Shown: piece by piece, positions 12,301-20,222 of the stretch
Layout: each line of letters opens with the position of its first letter
Position numbering within the stretch: position 1 is the first letter of the stretch
Assembly: GCA_019634275.1 (NCBI GenBank)
Contig: JAHQVP010000251.1
Location: 1-35,167 of the forward strand
Length of the DNA stretch: 35,167 bases
Source of the DNA: Saprospiraceae bacterium
GTDB lineage: Bacteria; Bacteroidota; Bacteroidia; Chitinophagales; Saprospiraceae
Reading direction: 5' to 3'
Translations under genes and position numbers: made by a program
Notes under the pieces: model-generated
Databases searched by the model: none
What the model was told of the DNA's origin: nothing
The model's input: the letters and a program-made list of their open reading frames with translations, nothing else

Positions 12301-12376
12301 CAGCTTCCTCAACCAATTCCTCAACAGGAATGCATCCGTAGCGAAGGGAATAGTATGAATGGCAATTTAGATACAT
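9326..12376 (-). CDS. Short DNA polymerase III alpha-like subunit (DnaE2/ImuC-like)
   Basis: A 1016-residue C-family DNA polymerase, shorter than replicative DnaE. The PHP domain is degenerate: it opens NCHSYYSLRYG (usual HxH becomes NxH) and has ALTDIN instead of TDH. The polymerase core is intact, with VGRGSGANS, the catalytic pair in PPDFDIDW (Asp347, Asp349) and the third acid in EKLDILSQRGLG (Asp480). An HhH region and an OB fold (GHMNFGTWVDCEGAYFDTTHF) follow; no tau-binding tail is visible. This architecture fits the second DnaE of Bacteroidota, often linked with ImuA/ImuB in damage-tolerance synthesis, but neither partner is adjacent here. It lies downstream of uvrC. Parts are more AT-rich than neighbours (10201-10260 has 19 G+C of 60). 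Error-prone function is inferred. Confidence 0.9.
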   Translation of the reverse strand: MYLNCHSYYSLRYGCIPVEELVEEAARAGIEAMALTDINATTGVFDFIKACRKHNIHPVVGMEFRQGNSLHFIALARNNEGYREINDFRTQYSISKDPLPKFAPEFSNVFVIYPFDMAPKNLSEHEFVGISRQDRFKVYASRYHRDRDKLVVLHTITFRNKREYNLHRLLRCIDNNVLLAKLAHTAQAKEDECFLSPQEIVTAFEAFPTAIHNANKILAQCNFEFNFLEPKNKETYTGTRYGDKQLLRKLVEDGFSYRYRKDDQTAWTRVEKELDIIHELGFGGYFLCTWDIVHYSMSRGFFHVGRGSGANSIVAYILKITNVCPMKLDLYFERFLNPARKVPPDFDIDWSWKDRDAILDYLFKRFDPDCTAFCGTIGSFKHRSLHRELGKVFGLAKGEIDVMSRNPRDLHEKSREVTLIHKYADMLRGFPNQRSMHACGVIISEKPISYYTAMDFPPKGFRTAQIDMYIAEDIGFEKLDILSQRGLGTIKSTIDLVAQTKGDKIDFNQTASYVDYPACNEMLSRGKTIGCFYVESPAMRGLLRRLRANNYPILVAASSVIRPGVAKSGMLREFQYRHNNPDDFEYFHPIFEKHLGETYGVMVYQEDVIKIAHHYAGLDMADADILRRGMSGKTRSAQELEKVRERFFKNCEERGYDPKVTHEVFRQIESFAGFSFCKSHSASYAVESYLALYLKHHYPLEFMVCAINNFGGFYRKEVYLHEAKMHGAIIRQPCVNTSEVLAHLKGKEVFIGFSSIEGFNLAIAERIVDERLRHGRYDSLHDFVERTQIGLEHCELLIFVGAFRFLGQGKNELVLEMRMLISKKKSVQHVPPKLFRPPKTKDWKFPVLERNPFEDAFDEIELLGFPVTCSPFDMIKTSYRGDVVVGDFLKKEDRTIRIVGYLIARKDVPTNRGHMNFGTWVDCEGAYFDTTHFPDILRRWPFKGPGCYLMQAKVAVEFGFPSLEIEKMERLPMIDDPRYSDVRHKTGLRDGSNVSPRPLTRAPYPSKREVDKLYRR

Positions 12377-12442
12377 GGGCAGACCGAATAATCAGTAATG
12401 AACAACCAGAATTCTAAACTAGAAGGGAAAAGTCGATCTGCT

Positions 12443-12468
12443 GTAAATCGCCTAACAGCGGCGCTTAC
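12443..12468 (-). other. Possible hairpin in the dnaE leader
   Basis: On the minus strand GTAA-g-CGCC, a 7-base loop, then GGCG-at-TTAC can pair. A competing pairing of GCTGT with ACAGC overlaps it. It would lie in the roughly 98-base leader between the predicted promoter and the dnaE ATG. Structure only; no known riboswitch or attenuator was recognised. Confidence 0.3.
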
Positions 12469-12477
12469 CACACAGAT

Positions 12478-12485
12478 CAAAGATA
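12478..12485 (-). promoter_or_regulatory. -7 promoter element before dnaE
   Basis: TATCTTTG on the minus strand matches the Bacteroidota -7 box. No TTG at the right distance was found. It would give dnaE its own promoter, separate from uvrC, with a leader of about 98 bases. Confidence 0.45.
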
Positions 12486-12548
12486 GTTAAGATTAAATGG
12501 TTGTTTGGGTTTTTAACACTCCACCCGGTCCTTTCAGACGGGCGTGAC

Positions 12549-14369
12549 TCACTCCTCTTGGTCAGCGTTCTTCAACGCTTCAAAGTGTGCCACTATGGTC
12601 TGCGCATTTTTCTTCCCTACCACCGCCCGAATCTCTCGTTCAGAAGCCGACCGCACTTTCTTCACTGAGCGAAAGTGCTTTAGCAATCGATCGGCTGTCT
12701 TGTCGCCGATACCAGAAATCTGGGTCAGTTCTGTACTTGTAAAATTTCTTGACCGCTGATTTCGGTGAAAGGTAATGGCAAAGCGATGCGCCTCATTTCG
12801 CAACTGCTGAATCAGTTTCAATGATTCTGACTTTTTATTGATGTACAAGGGGACAGAATCTCCAGGAAAATAAATCTCCTCCAGCCGTTTGGCAATGCCC
12901 ACTACTGTGATTCGGTCCGCCAGTTCCAGTTGATTAATGCTCTTCATGGCAGCACTCAACTGGCCTTTTCCACCATCAATGATCACCAATTGAGGCAGCG
13001 GCTTTTCTTCATCCAGCAACCGACGATATCGCCGAAACACCACTTCTTCCATCGATGCAAAATCATCCGGCCCTACTACAGTTTTGATGTTAAAGTGTCG
13101 ATAATCACTCTTGGCAGGTTTTGCATTCTTAAATACAACACATGATGCTACAGGAAAAGATCCTTGCATATTGCTGTTGTCAAAACACTCAATCTGCAAA
13201 GGCAAGTCATCCATCTGCAGATCGGACTGCAGGGTCTTTAAAATACGCTCTGCACTCGTTTGCTTTTGCTTCCGATTGATGATCTCCTGCTTCTTCTGCA
13301 TCTGGTAGTACGTCAGGTTTTTATCTGACATTTCCAGCAACTTCCTCTTATCTCCTCTTTGCGGGATTGTTATTTTAAGCTCTTCAGGCAGATCTACCTC
13401 GACCGGCACAATAACTTCAGGTGCAATGCTCTCAAATTTCTCTCGGATGCGCGGAATGGCAAAAGACAACAACTCCCCAGGGTCTTCGGAGATTCCTGCT
13501 TCCAGCTCTGCCACATAGGTATTGACTACGGACCCTTGCAACACTTTCATGTAGTGAACCAAAGAAAAAGCTGGGTCCGATACAATTGAAAAAACATCGA
13601 TGTCCTTTAAGTGCGTACTGGCCACCAGTGACTTTCCTTGATAATCTTCAAAGGCCACCAACTTGCCCTTCCAATGTTGTGCTTTCTCGAAATCAAGATC
13701 ATCTGCCGCTTTTTTCATCTCACGATGCAAATGTTCTCTCACCGGCTTGAAGTTTCCAGAAAGGATGTTCTTTACTTGCTCAATCTTCAGCAAGTAAGAT
13801 GCTTCATCTTCCAGACCAACACACGGCCCAAGGCAGTTTTTGATGTGATACTCCAAACAGACCTTATATTTTCCTTTCTGGATGCTTTCTTCGCTAAGAT
13901 CATACGTGCAGGTGCGCAAAGGAAAAAGATCACGAATCAGGTCGAGAAGTACTCCCGTGCGCCATTTCGAGGTATAAGGCCCAAAATATTTGGAACCGTC
14001 CTTTATCAACTTTCGGGTAAAAAAAACGCGAGGAAATCGCTCGTTTTTTATGCATACATAGGTGTAGCTCTTGCCGTCCTTAAGATTGACATTATAGCGT
14101 GGTTGGAACTTCTTTATCAAGGAATTCTCCAGCAAAAAGGCATCACTCTCATTTTCAACCAAGGTAAACTCGATGCGTTTGGCATGTTTTACCATGACCC
14201 TGGTTTTGTTCATTTGATTTTGAGGAGCATTGAAATAAGACGACAATCTATTCTTAAGATTCTTGGCCTTACCTACATATAACACTGTTTCCTTAGCATC
14301 AATAAAACGATACACGCCCGGCTGTCGGGGAATATCCGCCGATATCTTAGAGAAATCTTCCTTGACCAT
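12549..14369 (-). CDS. uvrC: Excinuclease ABC subunit C
   Basis: Nuclease of nucleotide excision repair, which cuts both sides of a lesion handed over by UvrAB. The 606-residue protein has all expected parts: GIY-YIG domain at the N-terminus (QPGVYRFIDAKETVLYVGKA), a Cys-containing region (YHIKNCLGPCVG), the UVR motif (KKAADDLDFEKAQHWKGKL), the RNase H-like 5' nuclease domain (IECFDNSNMQGS, QLVIIDGGKGQL) and tandem HhH (LTQISGIGDKTADRLLKHF). The start is ATG 14369, 6 bases after the mgsA stop, so the two are probably one transcript. The large plus-strand ORF 13638-14282 is its antisense shadow. Confidence 0.97.
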   Translation of the reverse strand: MVKEDFSKISADIPRQPGVYRFIDAKETVLYVGKAKNLKNRLSSYFNAPQNQMNKTRVMVKHAKRIEFTLVENESDAFLLENSLIKKFQPRYNVNLKDGKSYTYVCIKNERFPRVFFTRKLIKDGSKYFGPYTSKWRTGVLLDLIRDLFPLRTCTYDLSEESIQKGKYKVCLEYHIKNCLGPCVGLEDEASYLLKIEQVKNILSGNFKPVREHLHREMKKAADDLDFEKAQHWKGKLVAFEDYQGKSLVASTHLKDIDVFSIVSDPAFSLVHYMKVLQGSVVNTYVAELEAGISEDPGELLSFAIPRIREKFESIAPEVIVPVEVDLPEELKITIPQRGDKRKLLEMSDKNLTYYQMQKKQEIINRKQKQTSAERILKTLQSDLQMDDLPLQIECFDNSNMQGSFPVASCVVFKNAKPAKSDYRHFNIKTVVGPDDFASMEEVVFRRYRRLLDEEKPLPQLVIIDGGKGQLSAAMKSINQLELADRITVVGIAKRLEEIYFPGDSVPLYINKKSESLKLIQQLRNEAHRFAITFHRNQRSRNFTSTELTQISGIGDKTADRLLKHFRSVKKVRSASEREIRAVVGKKNAQTIVAHFEALKNADQEE

Positions 14370-14375
14370 TTCGCC

Positions 14376-14741
14376 TCACTGTTTCGCCAGGCCTTTTAGG
14401 ATGAGCTCTGCCGCAGCCCGATTTGTGGCAAGCGGCACATTGTGTACATCGCAGATGCGCATCAACATCTGGACGTCTGGTTCGTGTGGGTGTTTGTCCA
14501 ATGGATCTCGAAAGAAAATCACGATATCAATCTTTCCCGTAGCAACCATGGCCGCTATCTGTGCATCTCCTCCTTGCGGTCCAGACAGTACCCGGTTGAC
14601 GGTCAATCCAGCATCCGTCATATGCTTACCAGTGGTCGAAGTCGTATACAGTTCTGCTGCATCGATCCACTTCATATTCTGCAAGACAAAAGAAACCATG
14701 TCTGCCTTCTTCCCATCATGTGCAATCAAGGCTATATGCAT
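14376..14741 (-). CDS. mgsA: Methylglyoxal synthase
   Basis: Converts dihydroxyacetone phosphate to methylglyoxal and phosphate, a bypass of lower glycolysis. The 121-residue protein carries the family residues at a constant offset of 12 from the E. coli enzyme: His8-Asp9 in LIAHDGKK, catalytic Asp59 in GPQGGDAQ, and His86/Asp89 in HPHEPDV. It is shorter than the E. coli protein at both ends but complete over the fold. The gene lies 6 bases upstream of uvrC and is divergent from pgk, so a glycolytic side-branch enzyme sits between a glycolytic gene and a DNA-repair gene. Confidence 0.95.
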   Translation of the reverse strand: MHIALIAHDGKKADMVSFVLQNMKWIDAAELYTTSTTGKHMTDAGLTVNRVLSGPQGGDAQIAAMVATGKIDIVIFFRDPLDKHPHEPDVQMLMRICDVHNVPLATNRAAAELILKGLAKQ

Positions 14742-14745
14742 TCCA

Positions 14746-14753
14746 CAAAGATA
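14746..14753 (-). promoter_or_regulatory. -7 promoter element at the mgsA start
   Basis: TATCTTTG on the minus strand matches the Bacteroidota -7 box and ends 4 bases before the mgsA ATG. If functional, the mgsA-uvrC message would be leaderless or nearly so. No TTG at the expected distance. Confidence 0.4.
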
Positions 14754-14807
14754 ACCAAAGAGAGATTGGCCGATTTATTACTTTCGCGATCCAAGTACAA
14801 AGGAGCT

Positions 14808-16010
14808 ATGAAGATTGATATCGCCGGAAAAAAAGCACTGATTAGGGTGGATTTTAATGTGCCATTGGACAAGGACTATAACATTACCGATGATACGCGC
14901 ATGCGGGCAGCATTGCCGACCATCAATGCTGTCCTTGACGCTGGAGGTTCCGTCATTTTAATGTCTCATCTCGGACGTCCAGGCAAAAAACTAAAGGAAG
15001 ATGGATCAATGGATCGCGAGCGCTTTTCATTGGTTCACCTAGTGGACCATCTTGCAACACTCCTGGGTAGGCCAGTCAAATTTGTGGCTGACACCATCGG
15101 CAATGATGTGAAGAACGCGGCAGGATGGATGCAGGCTGGTGATGTTCTGTTGTTAGAAAACACACGATTTTATCCTGAGGAAAAGTCTGGTGATGATGGT
15201 TTTGCCCATGCACTGGCGGAATTAGCCGATGTCTACATCAACGATGCTTTCGGATCAGCCCACCGAGCCCATGCCTCCACCACCACGGTGGCCAACCATT
15301 TTGCTCCTTCAGAAAAAGCATTTGGGCTCCTGATGGATCGGGAAGTGACGCAAGCCAGTAAAGTGCTAAACGATCCTAAAAAACCATTGGTGGCCATTGT
15401 AGGAGGCGCAAAAGTTTCCGATAAGATCCTATTGTTGGAAAAGCTATTGGAAAGTGTAGACACGCTGATCATTGGAGGTGCTATGGCATACACCTTTGTC
15501 AGGGGCAAAGGGGGGCAGACGGGGAAGTCACTGGTAGAAGAGGACAAAATCGACCTCGCGATATCGCTGTTGGACCAAGCCGCTGCTGCCGGCGTGACCA
15601 TCCTGTTACCGGTAGACAGCATCGCAGCTAATGAGTTTGCCGCAGATGCGCAAAATCAAGTGGTGGAAAGTGCAGCCATCCCAGACGACTGGATGGGACT
15701 GGACATCGGGCCTCAGGCAGTGGCCGAATTCTCTCGGGCCATTGCACAAGCAAAAACGATCCTCTGGAACGGTCCAATGGGCGTGTTTGAGATGGAAGCC
15801 TTCGCCAATGGTACTAAGGGAATAGCCCAAGCGGTAGCCTCAGCCACAGACAATGGGGCATTTTCACTAGTGGGAGGTGGTGACAGTGTAGCTGCTGTCA
15901 ATTTGCTGGCATTAGGAGACCAAATTAGTCACGTCTCTACCGGCGGCGGCGCCATGCTGGAATTTTTGGAAGGCAAGCAACTACCAGGAATAGCAGCCAT
16001 TGCAGGATAG
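14808..16010 (+). CDS. pgk: Phosphoglycerate kinase
   Basis: Glycolytic enzyme transferring phosphate from 1,3-bisphosphoglycerate to ADP. The 400-residue length is typical. Motifs in order: [68 protein letters not shown], and the C-terminal [10 protein letters not shown] and [19 protein letters not shown] start at ATG 14808 ([16 protein letters not shown]), preceded by AAAGGAG, a good ribosome binding site; the longer ORF from 14442 runs antisense through mgsA and is not real. It converges with the coiled-coil gene, with only 4 bases between stops. Confidence 0.97.
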   Translation: MKIDIAGKKALIRVDFNVPLDKDYNITDDTRMRAALPTINAVLDAGGSVILMSHLGRPGKKLKEDGSMDRERFSLVHLVDHLATLLGRPVKFVADTIGNDVKNAAGWMQAGDVLLLENTRFYPEEKSGDDGFAHALAELADVYINDAFGSAHRAHASTTTVANHFAPSEKAFGLLMDREVTQASKVLNDPKKPLVAIVGGAKVSDKILLLEKLLESVDTLIIGGAMAYTFVRGKGGQTGKSLVEEDKIDLAISLLDQAAAAGVTILLPVDSIAANEFAADAQNQVVESAAIPDDWMGLDIGPQAVAEFSRAIAQAKTILWNGPMGVFEMEAFANGTKGIAQAVASATDNGAFSLVGGGDSVAAVNLLALGDQISHVSTGGGAMLEFLEGKQLPGIAAIAG

Positions 16011-16014
16011 GGTT

Positions 16015-17346
16015 TTACTCCTCCTCGGTCATGCTTTTGATGGCATCTGCAACATCGCTAAGAAATCCACTGAATCGGCTTTCGAGCACTGTAGCTACTG
16101 CCTTGACGGTATCGACAACATCTTCGAGCCCTTCTTCTACACCTTCTATCACCGGCTCGGAGGCTTCTTGAATTGCCTCCACGGCATGTCGGATACTTTC
16201 TGAACCTTCGCGCTCTTGTTCTGCTTCTTTAATTTCGTCGGCAATCTTTGCTTTCAGTTCCTCCTTGGCCTCATTAATCTTTTCCTTCTCCTTTGCAGCT
16301 TGCTTTTGCCGTTCTAGTTTTTGCATTTGCTTCTCCAGACGTGTACGTGTCTGCAGCATGTCTTTCAACTTTTCCTGCTTCGATTCCAAGCGCTGCTCAA
16401 TCATACCGATCTTGGCACCTCGCAGTTGAGACTCTAAGCTGCCATCAGCCTGATCAACGCGTTTCGTTTGAAACGCAATCTCCTTATTGTCCCTTTCGAT
16501 AGAGCGCTCCATTCTGGAGATGGCACCATGAAGTCCCTCAAGTCGTTTGGTCAGTCGACTGGATGGATCATTATCCGGTCCTTGATCTCCGTACTTTTTC
16601 GCCTTTACCTTTTTAAACAGACCATCTAGTTCTTTCCATATTTGATTGCGGTGACTGCCCGTAAACTTGGTGTCCCGAAACTTGTTCTGCAGGTCTTTGA
16701 GTTCCTGGAAGATCGGATTCAGGCTGAGGCCCTCATTAATCTTGTTGTCTATGTTTGCAAAAGCTTCCTTAAAACTCTTTACATGCTCTTGAGAAGCAGC
16801 ATGAAACTCTCTATCTACTTTCTTACGCAAGGCCTTTAGTTCTCCAAAGAGCTCATTGGTCGTCTCCTTGATCGCGCCAGCATGTTCTCGGAAAAGGTTC
16901 TTTTCTCGTGCTTGTTCCTGTACTTTAGACCAAAAACCCTTAAGATCTTCCCAAACCGCAGAATCAAATTTCGTCAGTTTGCTGACTTGGTCCTTGAGAT
17001 CTTCCAATTCATCCTGATAGGCTCGGTATAGTTTCCCCGACAAAACGATGAAGTGCCACTCCGTCTGAGCCCGTTTCAATATGTCTTCTCTATCCACTTT
17101 GTACCCCTCAGGAAGGATGGTCTCGCTTACCCGTAATGGTATCTCGTGTCGCAGATGGTTTTCAGGAAACAGGACATCTTCTCCCTTTCGCCAATTCTGA
17201 TGAAACTGCTCGGCAAACTCCTCGCTAATTTCTGCCGCTGGAAAGATGCTCACCTCGATTACATTTTCCTCATCCCTTAACATCAATCCAAGTAGGACCT
17301 TCTCACCCTTTTCGTTCTTTCCCCAAAAAACCAATCGTTTTCTCAT
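16015..17346 (-). CDS. Coiled-coil protein of unknown function
   Basis: A 443-residue protein I do not recognise. The first 100 residues look globular (MRKRLVFWGKNEKGEKVLL, then a strand-rich part). From about 110 onward it is highly charged, helical and coiled-coil-like, with bundle-type segments ending in Trp or Phe (WEDLKGFWSKVQ, IWKELDGLFKKVK) that recall DUF349-like helices. A long Lys/Glu/Gln-rich coil follows, and the C-terminal 50 residues are amphipathic and acidic (VVDTVKAVATVLESRFSGFL), apolipoprotein-like. There is no signal peptide or membrane helix. A structural or nucleic-acid-associated role is possible but unsupported. It lies 88 bases downstream of asd on the same strand. 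Confidence 0.8.
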   Translation of the reverse strand: MRKRLVFWGKNEKGEKVLLGLMLRDEENVIEVSIFPAAEISEEFAEQFHQNWRKGEDVLFPENHLRHEIPLRVSETILPEGYKVDREDILKRAQTEWHFIVLSGKLYRAYQDELEDLKDQVSKLTKFDSAVWEDLKGFWSKVQEQAREKNLFREHAGAIKETTNELFGELKALRKKVDREFHAASQEHVKSFKEAFANIDNKINEGLSLNPIFQELKDLQNKFRDTKFTGSHRNQIWKELDGLFKKVKAKKYGDQGPDNDPSSRLTKRLEGLHGAISRMERSIERDNKEIAFQTKRVDQADGSLESQLRGAKIGMIEQRLESKQEKLKDMLQTRTRLEKQMQKLERQKQAAKEKEKINEAKEELKAKIADEIKEAEQEREGSESIRHAVEAIQEASEPVIEGVEEGLEDVVDTVKAVATVLESRFSGFLSDVADAIKSMTEEE

Positions 17347-17400
17347 TCTCCTGTATTAGCGCCCTTTGGCACGCCAGTGACCTGCCCCGGACTTGTTCGT

Positions 17401-17424
17401 GACTTTCCTTTTTTGAAGAAAGTC
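17401..17424. repeat. Small inverted repeat between asd and the coiled-coil gene
   Basis: GACTTTC and GAAAGTC are perfect 7-base inverted copies with a 10-base loop. It lies just past the asd stop, but the T-run is inside the loop rather than after the stem, so it is not a standard terminator. Confidence 0.3.
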
Positions 17425-17434
17425 GATATTCATA

Positions 17435-18427
17435 TCAAGCCAATACCCCTTCTGTAAGGTACTGGGCTATTTGTACTGCATTAGTGGCAGCTCCTTTACG
17501 TAGATTGTCAGAAACGATCCACAGATTGAGACCGTTCTCGATCGAATCATCTCTCCGAATGCGTCCTACAAAAACATCATTCTTGTTCTTTGCTTGCAAT
17601 GGTGTTGGGTAGTGATTGTCTGTTAGGTTGTCCTGCACCACAACTCCTGGAGCCTCGTGCAGCAGTTTTCGTACTTGGTCCATTTCAAAAGGACGCGCAA
17701 ACTCAATATTGACTGACTCGCTGTGTCCTCCATCGACGGGAACGCGCACTGCCGTCGCAGTAATCTTAATATCCGGATCCGCTAATATCTTACGCGTCTC
17801 GTGCACCAATTTCATCTCCTCTTTAGTGTAGTCGTTGTCTAAGAAGACATCACAATGAGGCAAACAATTAGCAAAAATCGGGTGTGGGTAGGCCGGGTCC
17901 GCTGCAGAATGGCCTTCTCTTTCGGCATCATACTGCTCTACTGCCTTTACTCCCGTCCCGGTATAGCTTTGATACGTGGAAATCACCAACCGCTTAATCC
18001 CAAACTGTTTATGCAAAGGTGCCAATGCAACGACCATTTGAATGGTGGAGCAGTTAGGATTGGCAATAATGCGGTCCTGCTCTGTTAAGGTTGAGGCATT
18101 TATTTCCGGGACAACCAGCTTGATATTGGGATCCATTCTCCAAGCTGATGAATTGTCGATTACAATGGTTCCTCGTGCAGCAAACTTAGGCGCCCACTCT
18201 TTGGACGTATTTCCCCCTGCCGAAAAAATGGCAATGTCAGGACCCCAAGCAACCGCATCGTGCAATCCAACGACCTTATAGTTCTTTCCCTTGAAAGTGA
18301 TCTCTTTTCCAACCGATCGCGGAGATGCCACCATGATCAATTCGTCAAAAGAGAAATCGAATTCCTCAAGCACCTCACGCATCACACCACCTACCAGGCC
18401 GGTGGCTCCAACTATTGCAAGTTTCAT
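17435..18427 (-). CDS. asd: Aspartate-semialdehyde dehydrogenase
   Basis: NADPH-dependent reduction of aspartyl phosphate to aspartate semialdehyde, the branch point to lysine/diaminopimelate, threonine and methionine. The 330-residue protein begins with the Rossmann motif AIVGATGLVGGVM. Other landmarks are VIDNSSAWRMDP, the active-site Cys126 in ANPNCSTIQ, ISTYQSYTGTG, and the substrate-binding RVPVDGGHSES with the catalytic-type His. It is divergent from the lamin-tail gene (60-base gap) and is the first gene of a minus-strand pair with the coiled-coil gene. Confidence 0.97.
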   Translation of the reverse strand: MKLAIVGATGLVGGVMREVLEEFDFSFDELIMVASPRSVGKEITFKGKNYKVVGLHDAVAWGPDIAIFSAGGNTSKEWAPKFAARGTIVIDNSSAWRMDPNIKLVVPEINASTLTEQDRIIANPNCSTIQMVVALAPLHKQFGIKRLVISTYQSYTGTGVKAVEQYDAEREGHSAADPAYPHPIFANCLPHCDVFLDNDYTKEEMKLVHETRKILADPDIKITATAVRVPVDGGHSESVNIEFARPFEMDQVRKLLHEAPGVVVQDNLTDNHYPTPLQAKNKNDVFVGRIRRDDSIENGLNLWIVSDNLRKGAATNAVQIAQYLTEGVLA

Positions 18428-18474
18428 AGCCTATTGATTAATAGCCCACTAAGATAGGGTATACCTGATAAATG

Positions 18475-18488
18475 TACCTTTAAAGGTA
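18475..18488. promoter_or_regulatory. 14-base perfect palindrome overlapping a start codon
   Basis: TACCTTTAAAGGTA is a perfect palindrome whose last base is the A of the lamin-tail gene's ATG. Each half is one base away from the -7 box TAnnTTTG. It lies in the divergent region with asd, so it could be a regulator site or paired weak -7 elements; function unproven. Confidence 0.35.
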
Positions 18489-20221
18489 TGCACCACCTCC
18501 TGTCTATTTTACTCATTTACACTTTCTGCAGTGGTTTGGCAGCCGGATCATTGGAAGATGCGTGGCCGGCGGATCACAAACTTTCTAGTCTTACACAGGC
18601 CATTGAGCCGTATGCGATTGTCATCACCGAAATCTTGGCGGACCCCACACCATCGATAGGCCTTCCCGAGGTAGAATATGTGGAGCTCTTCAATAGATCA
18701 AATCAACCCATCCATTTGGATGATCTGAAGTTCGTCAACTCGGAGCGCGCGTTTACTCTTTCACATCAGATCGTGCCCCCAGGCAGGCACGTTTTGCTTT
18801 GTGATATAGACGACACCTTGTCCCTCAATATTTATGGCCAGGTAGCCGGAATTGCCTCTTTTCCTGCGCTGGTCAATGGTGGCGATGATTTATCCATAGT
18901 CAATCTTGATGGCGAACTCATCCATGCGGTAAGCTATACTTCAAGCTGGTACCATGACAAAGACAAGGAAGAGGGAGGCTATGCACTTGAGATGATCAAT
19001 CATGAAGATCCATGTGCCGGCGCAAGCAACTGGGGAGCTTCCCAGAGTTTGATTGGTGGGACTCCCGGATCGGTCAACTCCATCGCCAATCCAGATTCGA
19101 CTTCAACATTCGAACTGGAATCTCTGATGGCGGAAAGCACACAGATTATTCTCTCGCTAAGCAAAGTGCTAGGCAATCAGGCGACGGCCGACGCATTCAC
19201 TTTTTCTCCCACGCTATCGATCGCAGAAGTAAACGTCTCGGAAGTGGGAAACACCGTTGTTCTTCTTCTCTCGCAAGCCCTGGAGCCTGGCACCGACTAC
19301 ATCATGTACATCAACGAATTAGAAGATTGCCAAGGTCAAATCTTATCTACAAAGGTCGAGTTTGATTTAGCAAAACTGCCCGCTGCGGGTGATCTCATCA
19401 TCAATGAAGTTTTGTTTAACCCACGTCCGGGAGGAAGTGATTTCGTTGAGCTTTACAATACAAGTTCTCAGAGTGTGCTCGCTCCAGATCTGTTCATTGC
19501 AAATCTGGGATTTAAAGATGACATTGAAAAAATCACGACTCCGCTTGTGATCGGATCTAAACAATATATGGTGTTAACAGCAGACCGCAGCAATACTTTG
19601 GCTCAATACCAGGTCGGTTACCCTGACCGAGTAGTCGAAACCAGACTGCCTTCCTTTCCTGATCAATCTGGAAACGTGACACTGTATCGCGTCGAGGGCA
19701 ACAAGCGAATTGTTCTGGATGCCTTTGATTACTCCGAAGAATATCATTTGGAGCTCTTAAAAGACCAGAACGGCGTGAGTCTAGAAAGAATTTCCTCCTC
19801 ATCCGCTACCAATGATCCTGCTAACTGGCATTCTGCGGCAGAGTCTGTCGGGTATGCTACGCCCACAGCACCAAATAGTCAACTGCTGCATGCACAAGCC
19901 GATCAGCGGTTTGCCATTGCACCAAGGATATTTTCTCCGGATGGCGATGGCCAGGATGATTTCATGTTGCTGACGTATGCGTACCCGGCCAGTGGCTATC
20001 GCACCACCATTCGGATCTTTGATGCAGGCGGTCGCATGGTCCGTCAGTTAGAAAATCAAACTACCTTGTCTTCTGAAGGCATCATCAAGTGGGATGGCAC
20101 ATCAGAAGAAGGTACTAAAGCAGCAACGGGCATCTACACTGTACTTGTAGAGGCTTTCGTGGAATCTGGAGAAACCCTTTCGTGGCGTGAGACTTGTGTG
20201 CTTGCCAACCGTCTACATTAA
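18488..20221 (+). CDS. Secreted lamin-tail-domain protein with FlgD-like C-terminus
   Basis: A 577-residue exported protein. The N-terminus HHLLSILLIYTFCSGLAAGS is a signal peptide. Two lamin-tail (LTD) domains follow: VITEILADPTPS...VEYVELFNRS near 45-165 and LIINEVLFNPRPGGSDFVELYNTS near 300-410. An Ig-like stretch separates them. The last 100 residues, from IFSPDGDGQDDF to KAATGIYTVLVEAF, form a FlgD/CHU_C-like Ig domain common in Bacteroidota surface proteins. LTD domains may bind or protect nucleic acids or surface polymers; the substrate is unknown. The next gene encodes an EEP-fold protein 1 base after its stop, so both are translated from one message. Confidence 0.88.
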   Translation: MHHLLSILLIYTFCSGLAAGSLEDAWPADHKLSSLTQAIEPYAIVITEILADPTPSIGLPEVEYVELFNRSNQPIHLDDLKFVNSERAFTLSHQIVPPGRHVLLCDIDDTLSLNIYGQVAGIASFPALVNGGDDLSIVNLDGELIHAVSYTSSWYHDKDKEEGGYALEMINHEDPCAGASNWGASQSLIGGTPGSVNSIANPDSTSTFELESLMAESTQIILSLSKVLGNQATADAFTFSPTLSIAEVNVSEVGNTVVLLLSQALEPGTDYIMYINELEDCQGQILSTKVEFDLAKLPAAGDLIINEVLFNPRPGGSDFVELYNTSSQSVLAPDLFIANLGFKDDIEKITTPLVIGSKQYMVLTADRSNTLAQYQVGYPDRVVETRLPSFPDQSGNVTLYRVEGNKRIVLDAFDYSEEYHLELLKDQNGVSLERISSSSATNDPANWHSAAESVGYATPTAPNSQLLHAQADQRFAIAPRIFSPDGDGQDDFMLLTYAYPASGYRTTIRIFDAGGRMVRQLENQTTLSSEGIIKWDGTSEEGTKAATGIYTVLVEAFVESGETLSWRETCVLANRLH

Positions 20222-20222
20222 A

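Noticed and set aside
12505-12548. Possible terminator between uvrC and dnaE (CCCGTC / GACCGGG with a bulge)
   Set aside because: Stem is interrupted and no T-run follows on either strand.
13638-14282. 214-codon plus-strand ORF
   Set aside because: Lies antisense inside uvrC, whose protein matches a well-known family over its whole length.
14442-14807. N-terminal extension of pgk in the ORF track
   Set aside because: It runs antisense through mgsA; the real start at 14808 has a ribosome binding site and matches the family.
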